The notes under the pieces were generated by a model. That model had not been told where the DNA came from and did not search any database. It saw only the letters and a list, made by a program, of their open reading frames with translations. A DNA stretch of 64,000 nucleotides from positions 67,196 through 131,195 of the forward strand of contig NZ_RDOJ01000001.1 of assembly GCF_003687725.1 (NCBI RefSeq). Reading direction: 5' to 3'. This DNA is from Faecalibacter macacae (lineage in GTDB: Bacteria > Bacteroidota > Bacteroidia > Flavobacteriales > Weeksellaceae). Shown piece by piece: positions 49,045 through 58,834 of the stretch. Every line of letters begins with the position of its first letter. The stretch's first letter is position 1. The position numbers were made by a program, and so were the translations under genes.

Positions 49045-52000
49045 ATGTCAACAAAAAACAAAACAAGTCAATTCTCAAAAATTCGTATTGGGTTAGCTTC
49101 TCCAGAATCGATTCTTCAAGAATCTAAAGGTGAAGTTTTAAAGCCTGAAACGATTAACTATAGAACGCACAAACCAGAGCGTGATGGGTTATTCTGTGAG
49201 CGTATCTTTGGACCTGTAAAAGATTACGAATGTGCCTGTGGAAAATACAAAAGAATCCGCTATAAAGGTATCGTTTGTGACCGTTGTGGGGTTGAAGTTA
49301 CTGAAAAGAAAGTTCGTCGTGAGCGTATTGGACATATTAACTTAGTTGTTCCAATTGCACACATTTGGTATTTCCGTTCACTTCCTAATAAAATTGGTTA
49401 CATCTTAGGATTACCTTCTAAGAAATTAGACATGGTAATTTACTATGAAAGATATGTTGTAATCCAACCAGGTATCGCTAAAGGACCAGAAGGTGAAGAA
49501 TTAAATAAATTAGATTTCTTATCTGAAGAAGAGTACTTAGACATCTTAGAAACTCTTCCAATCGAGAATCAATATTTAGAAGATACAGATCCTAATAAGT
49601 TCGTTGCGAAAATGGGAGCTGAAGCTTTAGAAGATTTATTATCTAGAGTTAATTTAGATGAGTTATCTTACGAATTAAGACATAAAGCACACCACGAAAC
49701 GTCTAAACAACGTCGTACTGAAGCGTTAAAACGTTTACAAGTTGTTGAGTCGTTACGTGAATCAAATATGCACCACGTAAACCGTCCAGAATGGATGGTA
49801 ATGCGCGTTATTCCGGTTATTCCACCAGAATTACGTCCATTAGTTCCATTAGATGGTGGTCGTTTCGCAACTTCAGATTTAAATGATTTATATCGTCGTG
49901 TAATTATCCGTAACAATCGTTTAAAACGATTAATGGAGATCAAAGCGCCAGAGGTAATCTTACGTAATGAAAAACGTATGTTACAAGAAGCGGTTGATTC
50001 ATTATTCGATAACACGCGTAAAGCATCTGCTGTTAAAGCTGATGGTAACCGTCCGTTAAAATCATTATCTGATTCATTAAAAGGTAAACAAGGTCGTTTC
50101 CGTCAAAACTTATTAGGGAAACGTGTAGATTATTCTGCTCGTTCTGTAATTGTTGTAGGACCGACTTTAAAATTACACGAGTGTGGTTTACCTAAAGATA
50201 TGGCAGCTGAATTATATAAACCATTCGTAGTTCGTAAATTAATCGAGCGTGGAATTGTTAAAACAGTTAAGTCTGCTAAGAAAATTATCGATAGAAAAGA
50301 GCCAGTTGTTTGGGATATTTTAGAAAATGTAATTAAAGGTCACCCAGTTTTATTAAACCGTGCCCCAACGTTACACCGTTTAGGTATCCAAGCATTCCAA
50401 CCGAAATTAATCGAAGGTAAAGCAATTCGTTTACACCCATTAGTATGTACTGCCTTCAATGCCGATTTCGATGGTGACCAGATGGCCGTTCACTTACCAT
50501 TAGGACCAGAGGCTGTTTTAGAAGCACAATTATTAATGTTAGCTTCTCAAAACATCTTAAACCCTGCTAATGGTTCTCCTATTACTGTACCTTCTCAGGA
50601 TATGGTTCTTGGTCTATACTATATGACTAAAATCCGTTACTCTACAGAAGAAGTAAAAGTAAAAGGTGAAGGATTAACATTCTATTCTGATGAAGAAGTT
50701 CAAATTGCTTACAACGAAAAAGCAATTGATTTAAATGCGGCGATTAAAGTTAAAACTATCGTTCGTGAAGGTGAAGAATTATTACCAAAAATTATCGAAA
50801 CTTCAGTAGGACGTGTATTATTTAACCAAATTGTACCAAAACAAGTAGGATACATTAATGAAGTATTAACGAAAAAATCGTTACGTACTATTATTAATAA
50901 AATCATCAAGATTACTGATTTCCCTACAACGGCAGCGTTCTTAGACGATATGAAAGGTTTAGGATACCGTAATGCCTTTGAAGGTGGTTTATCATTCTCT
51001 TTAGGTGATATCTTAATCCCAGAACAAAAGAAAGATCTTATCTCTGGTGCAATCTCTCAAGTAGAGAACATCAAGATGAACTATAACATGGGTCTTATTA
51101 CAAATAACGAGCGTTACAACCAGGTTATTGATGTTTGGACAACAACAAACGCAACTTTAACTGAAATTGTAATGAAACGTATGACTGAAGACCAACAAGG
51201 ATTCAACTCTGTATTCATGATGCTTGATTCTGGAGCACGTGGTTCTAAAGAGCAGATTCGTCAGTTATCAGGTATGCGTGGATTAATGGCAAAACCTCAG
51301 AAAGCTGGTTCAGCAGGAGGGGACATCATTGAAAATCCAATTGTTTCTAACTTCCGTGAAGGATTATCAATTTTAGAGTACTTTATTTCTTCGCACGGTG
51401 CACGTAAAGGTCTTGCCGATACTGCGTTAAAAACAGCCGATGCCGGATATTTAACACGTCGTTTAGTTGACGTTGCTCAAGACGTTATCGTAATGTCTAA
51501 AGATTGTGGTACTTTAAGAGGTTTAGAAGTTACAGCTCTTAAGAAAAAAGAAGAAATTGTTGAAAAGATTTCTGATCGTATCTTAGGACGTACTTCATTA
51601 CAAGAGGTATATGATCCAGAAACAGGTAATTTAATTGCTGCTGCAGGTGACTTAATTAATGAAGAGATTGCTGCTGCTATTGAAGCTGCAGGAATTGAAA
51701 CTGTAGAAGTTCGTTCTCCATTAACTTGTGAAGCTAAAACAGGTATCTGTGCTAGCTGTTACGGACGTAACTTAGCAACAGGTAAACTTGTACAAAAAGG
51801 TGAGTCTGTTGGTGTAGTTGCTGCACAATCTATTGGTGAGCCTGGTACACAGTTAACATTACGTACTTTCCACGTTGGGGGTACAGCCGGAAACGTTTCT
51901 GAGCAAAATACATTAAATGCTAAGGCAGATGGTGTTGTAGAATTTGATGATTTACGTACAGTTAAATCTGAAACAGAGGAGGGTAATATCGTTGATATTG

Positions 52001-53319
52001 TTGTTTCTCGTTCTACAGAGATGAAGTTAATTGACGCTTCAGGAAATGTTCGTCAAACAACTAACATTGCTTATGGTACTATCTTAATTGTAGATAACGG
52101 TGCTAAAGTAACTAAAGGTCAAGAAATTGGTAACTGGGATTCATATAATGGGGTAATTGTTGCAGAATCTACTGGACGTATTGAATACGAACAATTAGAG
52201 CAAGGTATTACATTCCAGATCGAAATCGATGAGCAGACAGGATTCCAAGAAAAAGTAATTTCTGAATCTCGTAACAAAAAATTAGTTCCAGCTTTACGTG
52301 TTATCACTTCAGATGGAGAGGAAAAAACTTACAACCTACCAGTTGGTGCCCACTTAATGGTTAATGACGGTGACTCAATTAAAGCAGGTAAAGTATTAGT
52401 TAAGATCCCTCGTAAATCTGCTAAGACAGGGGATATTACAGGAGGTTTACCTCGTATTACAGAGTTATTAGAAGCTCGTAATCCATCTAACCCATCAGTA
52501 GTTTGTGAGATGGATGGTGTTGTAACATTTGGTAAAATTAAGCGTGGTAACCGTGAGATCATCGTTGAATCTAAAAATGGTGAAATCCGTCGTTACTTAG
52601 TTAAATTATCAGCTCAGATTTTAGTTCAAGAAAATGACTTTATCCGTGCAGGTGAGCCGTTATCTGATGGAGCTATTACTCCAGAAGATATCCTTAAAAT
52701 TAAAGGACCTACAGCTGTACAAGAGTACTTAGTAAACGAAATTCAAGATGTTTACCGCTTACAAGGGGTAAAAATCGACGATAAACACTTTGAAATCATC
52801 GTACGTCAAATGTTACGTAAGGTTAGAATTGTTGACTCAGGAGATTCTCGTTTCTTAGAAGATAGTTTAGAGCACAAAGACGACTTCATGGTTGAAAACG
52901 ATCGTTTATTCGGTATGAAGGTAGTTGAAGATGCTGGTGATTCTTCAGAATTACATCCAGGACAAATCATCACTGCACGTGAGTTACGTGATGAAAACTC
53001 TAAATTAAAACGTGAAGACAAGAACTTAGTAACAGCTCGTGAAGCATTGCCAGCAACAGCTGAAGCAGTTTTACAAGGTATTACAAGAGCATCGTTACAA
53101 ACAAAATCTTTCATGTCTGCGGCATCGTTCCAGGAAACAACTAAAGTTTTAAATGAAGCTGCAGTTGCTGGTAAAATTGATGACTTAAGAGGATTGAAAG
53201 AAAATGTTATCGTTGGTCACTTAATTCCAGCTGGAACAGGTCTTAAAGAATATGAAGACATAATCGTAGGATCTAACCGTGAATACGAGGAATTAATAAA
53301 CGCAAAACAAGAATTATAA
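49045..53319 (+). CDS. rpoC: DNA-directed RNA polymerase subunit beta'
   Basis: A 1424-residue subunit holding the active site. The N-terminal zinc ribbon is [23 protein letters not shown]. The catalytic loop [12 protein letters not shown] carries the three Mg-binding Asp. The trigger-loop/bridge-helix region includes [23 protein letters not shown]. The second zinc site is [14 protein letters not shown], followed by [13 protein letters not shown]. It ends with the omega-contacting region and [20 protein letters not shown]. The stop overlaps the next ATG by one base. Confidence 0.99.
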   Translation: MSTKNKTSQFSKIRIGLASPESILQESKGEVLKPETINYRTHKPERDGLFCERIFGPVKDYECACGKYKRIRYKGIVCDRCGVEVTEKKVRRERIGHINLVVPIAHIWYFRSLPNKIGYILGLPSKKLDMVIYYERYVVIQPGIAKGPEGEELNKLDFLSEEEYLDILETLPIENQYLEDTDPNKFVAKMGAEALEDLLSRVNLDELSYELRHKAHHETSKQRRTEALKRLQVVESLRESNMHHVNRPEWMVMRVIPVIPPELRPLVPLDGGRFATSDLNDLYRRVIIRNNRLKRLMEIKAPEVILRNEKRMLQEAVDSLFDNTRKASAVKADGNRPLKSLSDSLKGKQGRFRQNLLGKRVDYSARSVIVVGPTLKLHECGLPKDMAAELYKPFVVRKLIERGIVKTVKSAKKIIDRKEPVVWDILENVIKGHPVLLNRAPTLHRLGIQAFQPKLIEGKAIRLHPLVCTAFNADFDGDQMAVHLPLGPEAVLEAQLLMLASQNILNPANGSPITVPSQDMVLGLYYMTKIRYSTEEVKVKGEGLTFYSDEEVQIAYNEKAIDLNAAIKVKTIVREGEELLPKIIETSVGRVLFNQIVPKQVGYINEVLTKKSLRTIINKIIKITDFPTTAAFLDDMKGLGYRNAFEGGLSFSLGDILIPEQKKDLISGAISQVENIKMNYNMGLITNNERYNQVIDVWTTTNATLTEIVMKRMTEDQQGFNSVFMMLDSGARGSKEQIRQLSGMRGLMAKPQKAGSAGGDIIENPIVSNFREGLSILEYFISSHGARKGLADTALKTADAGYLTRRLVDVAQDVIVMSKDCGTLRGLEVTALKKKEEIVEKISDRILGRTSLQEVYDPETGNLIAAAGDLINEEIAAAIEAAGIETVEVRSPLTCEAKTGICASCYGRNLATGKLVQKGESVGVVAAQSIGEPGTQLTLRTFHVGGTAGNVSEQNTLNAKADGVVEFDDLRTVKSETEEGNIVDIVVSRSTEMKLIDASGNVRQTTNIAYGTILIVDNGAKVTKGQEIGNWDSYNGVIVAESTGRIEYEQLEQGITFQIEIDEQTGFQEKVISESRNKKLVPALRVITSDGEEKTYNLPVGAHLMVNDGDSIKAGKVLVKIPRKSAKTGDITGGLPRITELLEARNPSNPSVVCEMDGVVTFGKIKRGNREIIVESKNGEIRRYLVKLSAQILVQENDFIRAGEPLSDGAITPEDILKIKGPTAVQEYLVNEIQDVYRLQGVKIDDKHFEIIVRQMLRKVRIVDSGDSRFLEDSLEHKDDFMVENDRLFGMKVVEDAGDSSELHPGQIITARELRDENSKLKREDKNLVTAREALPATAEAVLQGITRASLQTKSFMSAASFQETTKVLNEAAVAGKIDDLRGLKENVIVGHLIPAGTGLKEYEDIIVGSNREYEELINAKQEL

Positions 53320-53609
53320 TGTCAGAAAATCAACAAAACGAAGGATTAAACATCGAGTTAAACGAATTAGTAGCTCAAGGAGTTTATGCAACAGGAGCAA
53401 TCATCAACCACTCAGCATCTGAGTTCGTTGTAGATTTCGTACAATTTATGCCAGGTGCAAGACCAAGCGTAAAATCACGTATCATTTTATCTCCATTACA
53501 AGCAAAACAATTAGCTTCTTCATTAGCTGAAAATGTAGCTACATTCGAAAACAATTTTGGTGAGATTAAACAACCTCAACAAAACGGTACAGCAAACTAC
53601 GAAGCTTAA
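53319..53609 (+). CDS. DUF3467 family protein
   Basis: A 96-residue protein: LNIELNELVAQGVYATGAIINHSASEFVVDFVQFMPGARPSVKSRIILSPLQAKQLASSLAENVATFENNFGEI. This is the DUF3467 pattern, conserved next to rpoC in Bacteroidota. Its function is not known to me. The ATG shares its A with the rpoC TAA (overlap TAATG), so translation is coupled to beta' synthesis, which hints at a role with RNA polymerase or at equal dosage. A terminator follows. Confidence 0.88.
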   Translation: MSENQQNEGLNIELNELVAQGVYATGAIINHSASEFVVDFVQFMPGARPSVKSRIILSPLQAKQLASSLAENVATFENNFGEIKQPQQNGTANYEA

Positions 53610-53635
53610 TTAATTTAAAGCTTTTATAAGATAAG

Positions 53636-53667
53636 GCCGTTGGATTTATATCCAACGGCTTTTTTTA
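53636..53667 (+). terminator. Terminator of the rpoBC-DUF3467 operon
   Basis: Perfect 10-bp stem GCCGTTGGAT-ttat-ATCCAACGGC followed by eight Ts. Confidence 0.93.
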
Positions 53668-53789
53668 TGCCTTTTTTACGATAATGACAATTAATTAGCT
53701 AAATCAATAAGTTGTTTTATTGTTTTCGTAATATTAATAAAGATGTATTGCTAATTCATTAAAAATTTAAATTACAGAATTTGAATGCT

Positions 53790-53823
53790 TTTGTGAAATC
53801 ATTTAAAAAAATGATTAGATTTG
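53790..53823 (+). promoter_or_regulatory. Promoter of the E2 gene
   Basis: TTTG (53790-53793), 22-bp spacer, TAGATTTG (53816-53823). This fits the Bacteroidota consensus with slightly wide spacing, leaving a leader of about 20 nt. Confidence 0.65.
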
Positions 53824-53848
53824 TAGTACAAGCTAAATACATTATATA

Positions 53849-55168
53849 ATGTCTGACTATAAATTAATTTTACCTTCTATGGGTGAAGGTGTAATGGAAG
53901 CTACTGTTACAAATTGGATTAAAAATATTGGTGATTCAATTACTGAAGACGAATCGGTTGTAGAGATTGCAACGGATAAAGTAGATTCTGATGTTCCATC
54001 TCCAATAGCAGGAATATTAAAAGAAATTTTAGTTCCAGTTGATGGAATTGCTAAAGTAGGTGAACCAATTGCTATATTAACTGTAGAAGGTGCAGTTACA
54101 GAACAAGAAGATGTTAAATCTGTAGAAACTGTAATCGAAACTCCTAAAGAAGTAGTTGAAGCTGCGAAAGAAATTCAACAAGAAATTAAATCTGTATTAC
54201 CACAAAAAAATGATGATTTTAAATCAGATAAATTCTATTCTCCATTAGTTCGTTCTATAGCCAAAGAAGAAGGTATATCAGATACTGAATTAGATTCAAT
54301 TTCAGGTACTGGAGCTTCAGGTCGAGTAACGAAAGAAGATATTAAAAAGTATTTAACTAATCGTGCAAACGGTGTACAGTCAATAAAAGTTGAAACTCCG
54401 AAGGTTAATACGCCTGTTGCTGCTACTCCAGTTCAACCACCTGTTGCTTTTATAGATGGTGAAGACGAAATTATCGAAATGGATAGAATGCGTAAATTAA
54501 TTGCGCAAAACATGGTTTCGGCAAAACAAGTTGCTCCACACGTAACATCTTTTGTAGAAGTTGATATGACAAACGTAGTGTTATGGAGAGAAAAAAATAA
54601 AAAAGAATTCGAGAAAAAGCATGGAGAGAAAATTACTTTCATGCCTATTTTTATAGATGCAGTAACACGTGCAATACAAGATTTCCCAATGATTAATGTT
54701 TCTGTTGATGGTGATAAAATCATTAAGAAAAAAAATATTAATATTGGTATGGCAGCAGCTCTACCTTCAGGAAATTTAATTGTTCCAGTTATTAAAAATG
54801 CAGATCAGTTTAATTTAGCAGGTTTGGCGAAACAAGTTAATGACTTAGCTGTACGTGCAAGAGGAAACAAATTAAAGCCAACAGATATCCAAGGTGGTAC
54901 TTACACTATTACAAACATTGGAACTTTTGGAAACGTATTAGGAACTCCAATTATTCCACAACCGCAAGTTGCTATCTTAGCAGTTGGTGCAATTGTTAAA
55001 AAACCAGCAGTTATAGAAACTCCTACAGGTGATGTTATTGGTATTCGTCACAAGATGTATTTATCTCATGCATACGATCATCGTGTGGTTGATGGTGCTT
55101 TAGGGGGTATGTTTGTAAAGCGAGTAGCTGAATACTTAGAGGCTTTTGATATTAATACTCCAGCTTAA
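53849..55168 (+). CDS. Dihydrolipoamide acyltransferase, E2 of a 2-oxoacid dehydrogenase complex
   Basis: A 439-residue protein. The N-terminal lipoyl domain (about 3-77) has the lipoylated Lys in EIATDKVDSDVPSP. A flexible linker leads to a peripheral-subunit-binding domain (about 130-170; FYSPLVRSIAKEEGISDTELDSISGTGASGRVTKEDIKKYL). The catalytic domain (about 205-439) has the conserved AYDHRVVDG with the active-site His. It transfers the acyl group from E1 to CoA. The likely partner E1 is encoded at 25929-28346; E3 is not in the window. Branched-chain versus other 2-oxoacids is not resolved by sequence. Confidence 0.94.
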   Translation: MSDYKLILPSMGEGVMEATVTNWIKNIGDSITEDESVVEIATDKVDSDVPSPIAGILKEILVPVDGIAKVGEPIAILTVEGAVTEQEDVKSVETVIETPKEVVEAAKEIQQEIKSVLPQKNDDFKSDKFYSPLVRSIAKEEGISDTELDSISGTGASGRVTKEDIKKYLTNRANGVQSIKVETPKVNTPVAATPVQPPVAFIDGEDEIIEMDRMRKLIAQNMVSAKQVAPHVTSFVEVDMTNVVLWREKNKKEFEKKHGEKITFMPIFIDAVTRAIQDFPMINVSVDGDKIIKKKNINIGMAAALPSGNLIVPVIKNADQFNLAGLAKQVNDLAVRARGNKLKPTDIQGGTYTITNIGTFGNVLGTPIIPQPQVAILAVGAIVKKPAVIETPTGDVIGIRHKMYLSHAYDHRVVDGALGGMFVKRVAEYLEAFDINTPA

Positions 55169-55192
55169 TAGATTTTTCTTAACAATATTTTC

Positions 55193-55223
55193 AAAACCTT
55201 TGATTTCGGTCAAAGGTTTTTTT
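55193..55223 (+). terminator. E2 terminator
   Basis: Perfect 11-bp stem AAAACCTTTGA-tttcgg-TCAAAGGTTTT, then further Ts. It lies inside the frame that is open upstream of the next gene, which supports the later start for that gene. Confidence 0.88.
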
Positions 55224-55256
55224 ATACCTTTAGTAAACCAAAGCTATTATTCATTT

Positions 55257-55763
55257 ATGGGATCATTCATATCATTACTTATTATCTTATTAGGATTTAT
55301 TATATTCTGTTCAATTTTCTTTTTTGTAGCTGTTTCGGATGCAAAAGTGAGAGAAAAAAGTACGTTAGAAATTTTAAAAGCGTTACCTAATAGCATTACG
55401 GATAAATGGGTAGTTAGATACAATATTGGTAGACCACAAGGAAGATTTTTAAAGATGAAAACTTTCCAAGGAAGTGGTGTGTTATATATTGATAAAAATG
55501 AAATTCATTTTGAAGATGTATTGGGAAATGAATCTCACGTTTTTCAATTAAATGATTGTAAAATTTCTTGGGTAGAAAATAAAATCAATGGGATTACAAA
55601 TTCTTTCAAAATTGTAGATCCAAATCGTGCAATGTTTTTTTATGTAGAAAAAGGAATGTTTGTTGTTAATTCTATCGAAGAAAATGCTTCAACATCCGAA
55701 TTGTATTCTTATCTAAAAATGCTTCGTAAATCTAATAAAAAGCAATCTAAAATAACTGAGTAG
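55257..55763 (+). CDS. Small membrane-anchored protein of unknown function
   Basis: From the ATG at 55257 the product is 168 residues: one N-terminal membrane helix (MGSFISLLIILLGFIIFCSIFFFVAVSD), then a soluble domain with WVVRYNIGRPQGRFLKMKTFQGSGVLYIDKNEIHFEDVLGNESHVFQLNDCKISWV, a PH-like or GRAM-like strand pattern (weak resemblance only). The frame is open from 55146, but that would overlap the E2 gene and the terminator at 55193-55223. The 3' end overlaps the convergent gene by 17 bp. Confidence 0.65.
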   Translation: MGSFISLLIILLGFIIFCSIFFFVAVSDAKVREKSTLEILKALPNSITDKWVVRYNIGRPQGRFLKMKTFQGSGVLYIDKNEIHFEDVLGNESHVFQLNDCKISWVENKINGITNSFKIVDPNRAMFFYVEKGMFVVNSIEENASTSELYSYLKMLRKSNKKQSKITE

Positions 55764-56229
55764 GAAGATGAATTGTTAATCCAGCACGGAAACCATTCAT
55801 ATCCTTAAAGTCTTCGTATTCTCTAAATTCAAATGCATATCCTGCATTAAACTCTAACAAACTTAAAACAGCAAAACCTACTTTTGGTGTAATTGTCCAT
55901 GGAGAAATGTCAGCGCGTACTGTATAGAAAGCAGAACTGATATTACTTGAATAAGGATCTCCAGGATTATTTTTAAAGTTAAATAAATAACCAAATCCTA
56001 CTTCAGGAATTACACGAAATTTATCTTTCATGTATCCTAAATTCACATTTGCATTAACTGTGAAAATATTGTCGTTTGGCTGAACTAAATATAAATCTGT
56101 TCCAAGTCGACCATAATTTCCATTCCAATATTCATATCCAGCATTTAGTACAAAATATGGAGTTGTTTTCTTTTGTGCATGAACAAAGAAAGAAGTCAAA
56201 ACGAATAATAATGCAAATAATCTCTTCAT
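55747..56229 (-). CDS. Small outer-membrane-protein-like exported protein
   Basis: A 160-residue protein with signal peptide MKRLFALLFVLTSFFVHAQ. Amphipathic strands rich in Tyr/Gly/Phe follow (YFVLNAGYEYWNGNYGRLGTDLYLV, FRVIPEVGFGYLFNF, ITPKVGFAVLSLLEFNAGYAFEF, GFRAGLTIHLPTQLF), suggesting an eight-stranded porin-like barrel ending in Phe. The exact family was not recognised. Its stop lies inside the end of the convergent membrane-protein gene and there is no terminator between them. Confidence 0.75.
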   Translation of the reverse strand: MKRLFALLFVLTSFFVHAQKKTTPYFVLNAGYEYWNGNYGRLGTDLYLVQPNDNIFTVNANVNLGYMKDKFRVIPEVGFGYLFNFKNNPGDPYSSNISSAFYTVRADISPWTITPKVGFAVLSLLEFNAGYAFEFREYEDFKDMNGFRAGLTIHLPTQLF

Positions 56230-56292
56230 GTTGTAAAATTACAATTTATCAGCTAAAGAATTAATATTTATAAGACTGATATTATTCAAAAT

Positions 56293-56332
56293 AAAAATCG
56301 GACAATTGCTTTTAGTCAATTGCCCGATTTTT
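56293..56332 (-). terminator. htrA terminator
   Basis: AAAAATCGGaCAATTG pairs with CAATTGcCCGATTTTT (one mismatch). On the minus strand it gives a stem followed by TTTTTAT. Confidence 0.82.
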
Positions 56333-56369
56333 CCTCTGTATAAAAAATCTAAATTTGAATCGTATTTAC

Positions 56370-57878
56370 TTAATCCATTTGGAAACCTTTAGTATAAATT
56401 CTACCGTAAAAATCAGCGAATTTAATACTTACACGACCTTTGTGGTTCTTTAAAATCTTCTCTATATCTTGTTGAGAAGAAACTTCTTTATCATTAATAG
56501 ATAAGATGATAAATTCTTTTTGAACACCAGCTCCAGCTAATTTTCCATTTGGTTCGATATCCTTAACCATAACTCCATAATTAATACCGAAATTATCTTT
56601 TTGTCTTTCTGTTAATGGCTCAAAAGTAGCTCCTAAAACTTCAGCAGGAGTTAAATCAGCTTTACTTCTTGTAGAAGCATTTCCTTTAGCATCTTTTAAA
56701 GTTAAAGTGAAATCACGCTCTTTTCCATCTCTTAAAACAGTAACGTTTACTTTATCTCCAGGGCGTTTACTACCAATTTGGAAAGATAAGTTAGAGAATG
56801 TATTGATTGATTTCCCATCAATTCTTGTAATAATATCTCCATTTTTAATTCCTGCATCAATTGCAGAACCATTATTAGTTACATTTGTAACCATAACTCC
56901 TTTACCAGTTTTAATATTTTTCTTTTCCTGAGCATTGTAAGCTTTTACTGCTTGGTCATCAGATAAATCAAAACCTTGGATTCCTAAATATCCTCTTTGT
57001 ACTAAACCGTATTTTTTAATATCCTCAACAACTTTCTTCACTAAGTTTGCAGGAACGGCAAAACCGTAACCAGCGTAAGAACCAGTTGGTGAAGAAATAG
57101 CTGTATTAATACCGATTAAATCTCCGTTTGCATTAACTAATGCACCACCAGAGTTTCCTGGATTAATAGCAGCATCCGTTTGGATAAATGATTCGATTGG
57201 AGAATCAGAGTTTTGTCTTAATAAATTGATACTTCTACCTTTTGCAGAAATAATACCTGCAGTTACAGTAGAATTTAAACCGAATGGATTACCAACAGCT
57301 AAAACCCAATCACCAACGTTAATTACATCAGAATCTACGAATTTGATGAACGGTAAACCTTTGTCTTCAATCTTTAATAAAGCAATATCTGTACTTGGAT
57401 CAGATCCAATTAAATCGGCAGTATAAGTTTTTTGATTGTTTAATTTAACTTCAATTTTATTAGCACCCTTAATTACGTGATTATTTGTTACAATGTAACC
57501 ATCAGCCGAAATAATTACCCCAGATCCAGATCCAGCTGGCTGATTTTCTTCTGATTGTTGTCCACGTCCTTGTTGTCTTTGTTCTGGGAAACCAAAGAAG
57601 AAATCAAAAGGATCCATTCCTCTTTGTTGTCTTTGAGACTGCGCTTGGTAATTGTTTACAGCAACAACAGTATTTACCGTTTTATTTGCTGCATCCACAA
57701 AACTTGGGGCATTGTAATTATAGTTACCTTTGTAGTCTACAAATTCGAAATCTCCATTTTGTTGATTTGCATTTGTAACTAAAGGATTTTCGATTTTATC
57801 TTGTAATAAATAGAAACCTCCTAAAGTAGTCATAGAACTCATAAGTCCTACTAACATGTAGTTTGTATATTTTTTCAT
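56370..57878 (-). CDS. degP: Periplasmic serine endoprotease HtrA/DegP (Do family)
   Basis: A 502-residue protease-chaperone for misfolded envelope proteins. The N-terminus is hydrophobic (about 8-25). The trypsin-like domain has the triad H134 (TNNHVIKG), D164 (STDIALLKI) and S243 (GNSGGALVN). Two PDZ domains follow (about 290-385, GYLGIQGFDLSDDQ; and 410-500, NYGVMVKDIEPNGKLAGAGVQ). The Q/G/F-rich insert at about 78-115 (SQRQQRGMDPFDFFFGFPEQRQQ) corresponds to the LA loop that controls activation. It is monocistronic with a clear promoter and a terminator. Confidence 0.95.
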   Translation of the reverse strand: MKKYTNYMLVGLMSSMTTLGGFYLLQDKIENPLVTNANQQNGDFEFVDYKGNYNYNAPSFVDAANKTVNTVVAVNNYQAQSQRQQRGMDPFDFFFGFPEQRQQGRGQQSEENQPAGSGSGVIISADGYIVTNNHVIKGANKIEVKLNNQKTYTADLIGSDPSTDIALLKIEDKGLPFIKFVDSDVINVGDWVLAVGNPFGLNSTVTAGIISAKGRSINLLRQNSDSPIESFIQTDAAINPGNSGGALVNANGDLIGINTAISSPTGSYAGYGFAVPANLVKKVVEDIKKYGLVQRGYLGIQGFDLSDDQAVKAYNAQEKKNIKTGKGVMVTNVTNNGSAIDAGIKNGDIITRIDGKSINTFSNLSFQIGSKRPGDKVNVTVLRDGKERDFTLTLKDAKGNASTRSKADLTPAEVLGATFEPLTERQKDNFGINYGVMVKDIEPNGKLAGAGVQKEFIILSINDKEVSSQQDIEKILKNHKGRVSIKFADFYGRIYTKGFQMD

Positions 57879-57926
57879 TTTGATAAATTAAATTAATTGA
57901 GTTTAGTTTTATTGTTTTGTTTATTT

Positions 57927-57958
57927 CAAATTTAAGACCAAAACTTTAACATATACAA
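57927..57958 (-). promoter_or_regulatory. htrA promoter
   Basis: On the minus strand: TTG (57956-57958), 21-bp spacer, TAAATTTG (57927-57934). It has the Bacteroidota housekeeping form with a leader of about 42 nt. No extra stress-factor site was recognised. Confidence 0.65.
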
Positions 57959-58055
57959 CGTGTTTAACTCATATTTAACAATTTTGTCAATTTTATTAAA
58001 TAATACTTAAGAGTGAAGAAAATTTGTTTATTTTGTAAAAATTAAGAAAAAAGAA

Positions 58056-58832
58056 GTGAAAATTAAATTCTATAAATATCAAGGGGCTGGAAATGATTTT
58101 GTGATGATCGATAATAGAGATGGCAATTTTCCAGTAAATAAAGATACTATTGAACATATTTGTGATCGTAATTTCGGAATCGGTGGCGATGGATTAATTT
58201 TATTACAAAACGATTCTGATACAGATTTCAGAATGGTTTATTTTAATTCAGACGGAAACGAAAGTACAATGTGTGGAAATGGAGGACGTTGTATTGTTCG
58301 TTTTGCACATGACTTAGAGGTTACAGATGAAAACATGACTTTTAATGCGATTGATGGATTACATCATGCAGTAGTTGATGGTGAAACGATTCGTTTACAA
58401 ATGATCGATATTAAAGAAGTAGAAGATCACGACAAATATTTATTCATGAATACAGGTTCACCACATCACGTAGAATTTGTTGATAACGTTAAAAATGTTG
58501 ATGTATATAAAAAAGGTAAAAAAATCCGAAACGGAGCACCATATTACGAAACTGGTTCTAATGTAAATTTTGTTGAAGTTTTACCAAATCAAACGTTAAA
58601 AATTAGAACTTACGAACGTGGAGTTGAAGACGAAACTTTAGCTTGTGGAACTGGAATTACAGCGGCTGCAATCGCTTCTTATATAAGAGGATTCGTAAAA
58701 GATAATAATATTAATGTAGAAGCTTTAGGAGGAAAATTATCTGTAAATTTTGACGAAAAAAATAATACCTTTGAGAATGTTTGGTTAAATGGACCAGCAA
58801 AAAGAGTTTTCGAAGGAGAAATTGAAATTTAA
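58056..58832 (+). CDS. dapF: Diaminopimelate epimerase
   Basis: A 258-residue cytoplasmic enzyme that converts LL- to meso-diaminopimelate for lysine and peptidoglycan. It has two pseudo-symmetric halves, each with a catalytic Cys: CGNGGRCIVRF (with MCGN) and LACGTGITAAA. Other conserved segments are YQGAGNDFVMIDNR at the N-terminus and NFGIGGDGLILL. The start is GTG at 58056, fixed by the family N-terminus (MKIKFYKYQGAGNDF). It ends 2 bp before mltG, so the two cell-wall genes form an operon. Confidence 0.97.
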   Translation: MKIKFYKYQGAGNDFVMIDNRDGNFPVNKDTIEHICDRNFGIGGDGLILLQNDSDTDFRMVYFNSDGNESTMCGNGGRCIVRFAHDLEVTDENMTFNAIDGLHHAVVDGETIRLQMIDIKEVEDHDKYLFMNTGSPHHVEFVDNVKNVDVYKKGKKIRNGAPYYETGSNVNFVEVLPNQTLKIRTYERGVEDETLACGTGITAAAIASYIRGFVKDNNINVEALGGKLSVNFDEKNNTFENVWLNGPAKRVFEGEIEI

Positions 58833-58834
58833 AA

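Noticed and set aside
55146-55256. Longer start for the small membrane protein, overlapping the E2 gene
   Set aside because: The extension runs through the E2 stop and its terminator. The ATG at 55257 gives a normal membrane-anchor N-terminus.
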